In this document: positions 4,546 through 6,602 of the stretch, piece after piece
How positions within the stretch are numbered: position 1 is the first letter of the stretch
How the letters are laid out: every line of letters begins with the position of its first letter
DNA from: Patescibacteria group bacterium
GTDB lineage: Bacteria > Patescibacteriota > Patescibacteriia > UBA2169
Length of the DNA: 6,602 bases
Direction of reading: 5' to 3'
NCBI GenBank assembly: GCA_018830465.1
Contig: JAHJSI010000009.1
Location: 1 to 6,602 of the forward strand
Position numbers and translations under genes: made by a program
Notes under the pieces: generated by a model
What the model was told of the DNA's origin: nothing
The model's input: the letters and a program-made list of their open reading frames with translations, nothing else
Databases searched by the model: none

Positions 4546-6602
4546 ATGACTAAACAACAAGCCCAACAACGCATCAATAAGCTTCGTGATGAAATTAATC
4601 ATCATCGTTATCTTTATCATGTGCTTGATGTGTCGGAAATTTCAGATGCTGCGCATGATTCCTTGAAGAATGAATTAACGAAATTAGAAGATGAGTTTCC
4701 TGATTTTATAACGCCTGATTCGCCATCACAGAGAGTAAGTGGAAAGCCATTGGAAGGATTTAAAAAAGTGCGTCATGAGTTGCGCATGCTTTCTTTGAAT
4801 GATGCTTTTTCGTTTGAAGAAATTCAGGAATGGATCAAAAAGATGGAGCGTCATCTTGGGATAGATATTTCGGCCAAAGGCCGACCGGACCTCCCTCTGG
4901 GCGGAGCCTCTGGCTGGAAGCCAGATTTTTTTGCGGAAATTAAAGCAGATGGTTTGGCAGTGAGTTTAATTTATGAAGATGGAATTTTTGTCCGTGGCGC
5001 AACAAGAGGGGATGGTCAAATAGGCGAAGATGTGACAGAAAATTTGAAAACTATTGAGTCGATTCCTTTAAAACTAGAAGAGCATGGCGTGAAAAAAGAA
5101 GACATAGGGTCAGTTGCGCGTGTTCAGGAGGCAGTATGTCGCGCTCAAAATGGGCGAGTGGAAGTGCGCGGTGAAGTGTATATGAAAAAGGATGATTTTG
5201 AAAAATTTAACAGTGCGCAAAAAAAGTCATCCGTGCGAATTTTTGCGAATCCGCGCAATTTAGCTGCTGGCTCTATCCGCCAGCTTGATCCTAAAATCGC
5301 GGCATCTCGTCCGCTGTCTTTTTTATGCTGGGATATAATTACAGATTTAGGTCAGCAAACGCACGCGGAATCGCACGCAATCGCGCGAGCGCTTGGTTTT
5401 CCAGTCGCGCATGTGAATGAATATTGTGATTCAATTAAAAAACTAGAATTATATTATAATAGAATTGATAAAAAGCGAGATTCACTTGATTTTAATATTG
5501 ATGGAATTGTTTTGATTTTGAATGATATTAAATTATATAAAAAACTCGGAGCAGTTGGAAAAGCGCCAAGAGGCGCGATTGCGTGGAAATTTGCCGCGGA
5601 GCAGGCAACAACAGTTGTTAAAGATATAATCGTGCAAGTCGGCCGAACTGGCGCGATTACGCCTGTTGCGGTTTTTAATCCTGTAAATGTCGCTGGAAGC
5701 ATGGTCTCTCGCGCCACATTGCACAATGAGGATGAAATAAAGCGTTTGGACGTCAGAATAGGCGATACAGTCATAATCCAAAAAGCAGGAGATATAATTC
5801 CAGACGTTGTAGAAGTATTAAAGCGGCTTCGTCCTAAAAATTCTAAAAAGTTTGAAATGCCTTCCAAGTGCCCTGTGTGCGGATCTGAAGTGCGTCGCAA
5901 GCAAGGAGAGTCAGCGCATTATTGCGTGAATCGCGATTGCGCAGCGCGTCATCGTGAAAGTTTATATCATTTTGTGTCTAAAAAAGCTTTTAATATTGAT
6001 GGATTAGGTCCAAAAATTTTAGATCAATTGCTTGATATTGGGTTAATAAAAGACGCGTCAGACATCTTCACTCTAAAAAAAGAAGACCTTCAAGAATTAG
6101 AAAGGTTTGATATAAAATCCGCGGAAAATTTGATTAGCGCGATTGATAAGGCGCGCGAAATTCCGCTCGGACGGTTTATTTATGCTTTAGGTATCCGGCA
6201 TGTTGGAGAAGAAACAGCTCACGCCCTGGGCGTGCGTTTTGGCAATCTTGATTCTATCCGAAACGCGTCGCAAAAAGATTTGTCCAATGTTCCTGATGTT
6301 GGCGAAGTTGTAGCTGAAAGTATTGCAGAGTATTTTTCAGACAAGAAGTATATTGATTATATTGATAGAATTATTCGCAATAATGTTGATGTTAAAACAG
6401 TAAAATTAATATCACGCAAGCTAGAAGGAAAGACATTCGTCTTAACTGGAACATTGGATTCTATAACTCGCGACGAAGCAAAACAAAAAATCCGTTTGCT
6501 CGGTGGAGATGTATCCTCGTCCGTGAGCAAAGAAACAGATTATGTTGTAGCAGGCGAGAATCCAGGATCAAAGCTTGATAAAGCGCGGAAGTTAGGCGTG
6601 AA
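4546..6602 (+). CDS. ligA: NAD-dependent DNA ligase LigA, 3' end cut by the window
   Basis: This enzyme seals nicks in DNA during replication and repair, using NAD+ to adenylate its lysine. The 685 codons in the window stay open. Domain Ia is at about residues 1-70 (YHVLD, ISD). The adenylation domain has KADG with catalytic Lys133, ATRGDG (152-157), EVRGE (206-210) and Lys348 in the motif V region. The OB fold follows (QVGRTGAITPV), then a zinc finger (Cys442, 445, 460, 465), helix-hairpin-helix repeats and a BRCT domain from residue 626, of which probably only the last residues are missing. Oddities are His37 where E. coli has Tyr35, Ile324 where E. coli has Lys290, a roughly 16-residue insertion before Lys133 encoded by palindromic DNA, and a second region of about 19 extra residues near 178-204. 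The start is fixed by a strong Shine-Dalgarno sequence. Expected to be essential; function is near certain despite the substitutions. Confidence 0.98.
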   Translation, partial: MTKQQAQQRINKLRDEINHHRYLYHVLDVSEISDAAHDSLKNELTKLEDEFPDFITPDSPSQRVSGKPLEGFKKVRHELRMLSLNDAFSFEEIQEWIKKMERHLGIDISAKGRPDLPLGGASGWKPDFFAEIKADGLAVSLIYEDGIFVRGATRGDGQIGEDVTENLKTIESIPLKLEEHGVKKEDIGSVARVQEAVCRAQNGRVEVRGEVYMKKDDFEKFNSAQKKSSVRIFANPRNLAAGSIRQLDPKIAASRPLSFLCWDIITDLGQQTHAESHAIARALGFPVAHVNEYCDSIKKLELYYNRIDKKRDSLDFNIDGIVLILNDIKLYKKLGAVGKAPRGAIAWKFAAEQATTVVKDIIVQVGRTGAITPVAVFNPVNVAGSMVSRATLHNEDEIKRLDVRIGDTVIIQKAGDIIPDVVEVLKRLRPKNSKKFEMPSKCPVCGSEVRRKQGESAHYCVNRDCAARHRESLYHFVSKKAFNIDGLGPKILDQLLDIGLIKDASDIFTLKKEDLQELERFDIKSAENLISAIDKAREIPLGRFIYALGIRHVGEETAHALGVRFGNLDSIRNASQKDLSNVPDVGEVVAESIAEYFSDKKYIDYIDRIIRNNVDVKTVKLISRKLEGKTFVLTGTLDSITRDEAKQKIRLLGGDVSSSVSKETDYVVAGENPGSKLDKARKLGV
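4870..4924 (+). repeat. In-frame GC-rich palindromic repeat inside ligA
   Basis: Three hairpins stand in a row: TCGGCC/GGCCGA with a 3-base loop (4870-4884), CTCC/GGAG (4891-4906), and CTGGCT/AGCCAG with a 3-base loop (4910-4924). The 55 bases are about 71% G+C in an otherwise A+T-rich gene. They encode residues 109-126, rich in Gly and Pro, exactly where this ligase is about 16 residues longer than E. coli LigA. This resembles the in-frame palindromic elements known from Rickettsia genes. That it is a dispersed repeat is inference, because only one copy is in the window. Confidence 0.65.

Noticed and set aside
5126..5174. Internal Shine-Dalgarno-like GGAGG before an ATG at 5136 within ligA.
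   Set aside because: The ATG is out of frame with ligA and its frame closes after about 12 codons.
5454..5900. 148-residue open frame on the minus strand.
   Set aside because: It lies wholly inside ligA, opposite well-conserved ligase motifs. Its translation has no recognisable family features and no ribosome-binding site, so it is a shadow of the coding strand.

Overview
The window looks like chromosomal DNA of a Candidate Phyla Radiation (Patescibacteria, probably Parcubacteria-type) bacterium. The case rests on moderately low G+C with frequent CGCG tetramers, a compact type IV pilus minor-pilin cluster of the kind common in that group, a GxxExxY gene, and an NAD-dependent DNA ligase with lineage-style active-site differences. 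This placement is inferred from gene style only; no rRNA or other marker is present.

Layout, all on the + strand: a GspG/PulG-like pilin (21-500) ends at a strong hairpin terminator (515-549) whose T-tract runs directly into an extended -10 promoter (549-557). That promoter probably drives the prepilin peptidase gene pilD (583-1338) and four small pilin-like genes: a FimT/GspH-like one (1335-1841), a PilV/GspI-like one (1945-2577), a PilW/GspJ-like one (2726-3301) and a PilX/GspK-like one (3291-4067). PilD would cleave and methylate the prepilins. The four minor pilins resemble the initiation and tip complex that primes pilus assembly, and the 21-500 product could be the main fibre subunit. 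The assembly ATPase, platform protein and retraction motor are not in the window.

Three kinds of repeat interrupt this order. A 64-bp imperfect hairpin lies at 1848-1911. Two elements with the same terminal inverted repeats lie at 2585-2709 and 4079-4536. Each of their ends carries three ATTAGTG-type heptamers with spacers of 3 and 6 bp, capped by GGAGG. The longer copy encloses a GxxExxY (PD-(D/E)XK nuclease-like) gene; the shorter has no gene and looks like a MITE-like derivative. Both lie just upstream of a gene, and their right ends supply the Shine-Dalgarno sequence of the next gene, most clearly for ligA.

The last third is ligA (4546 to the window edge), complete except for the last residues of its BRCT domain. 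It carries a 55-bp, about 71% G+C, in-frame stretch of three successive hairpins (4870-4924), best explained as a palindromic repeat that inserted into the coding sequence just before the catalytic lysine motif. The best candidate for an undescribed system is the iteron-ended GxxExxY element together with its gene-less sibling.
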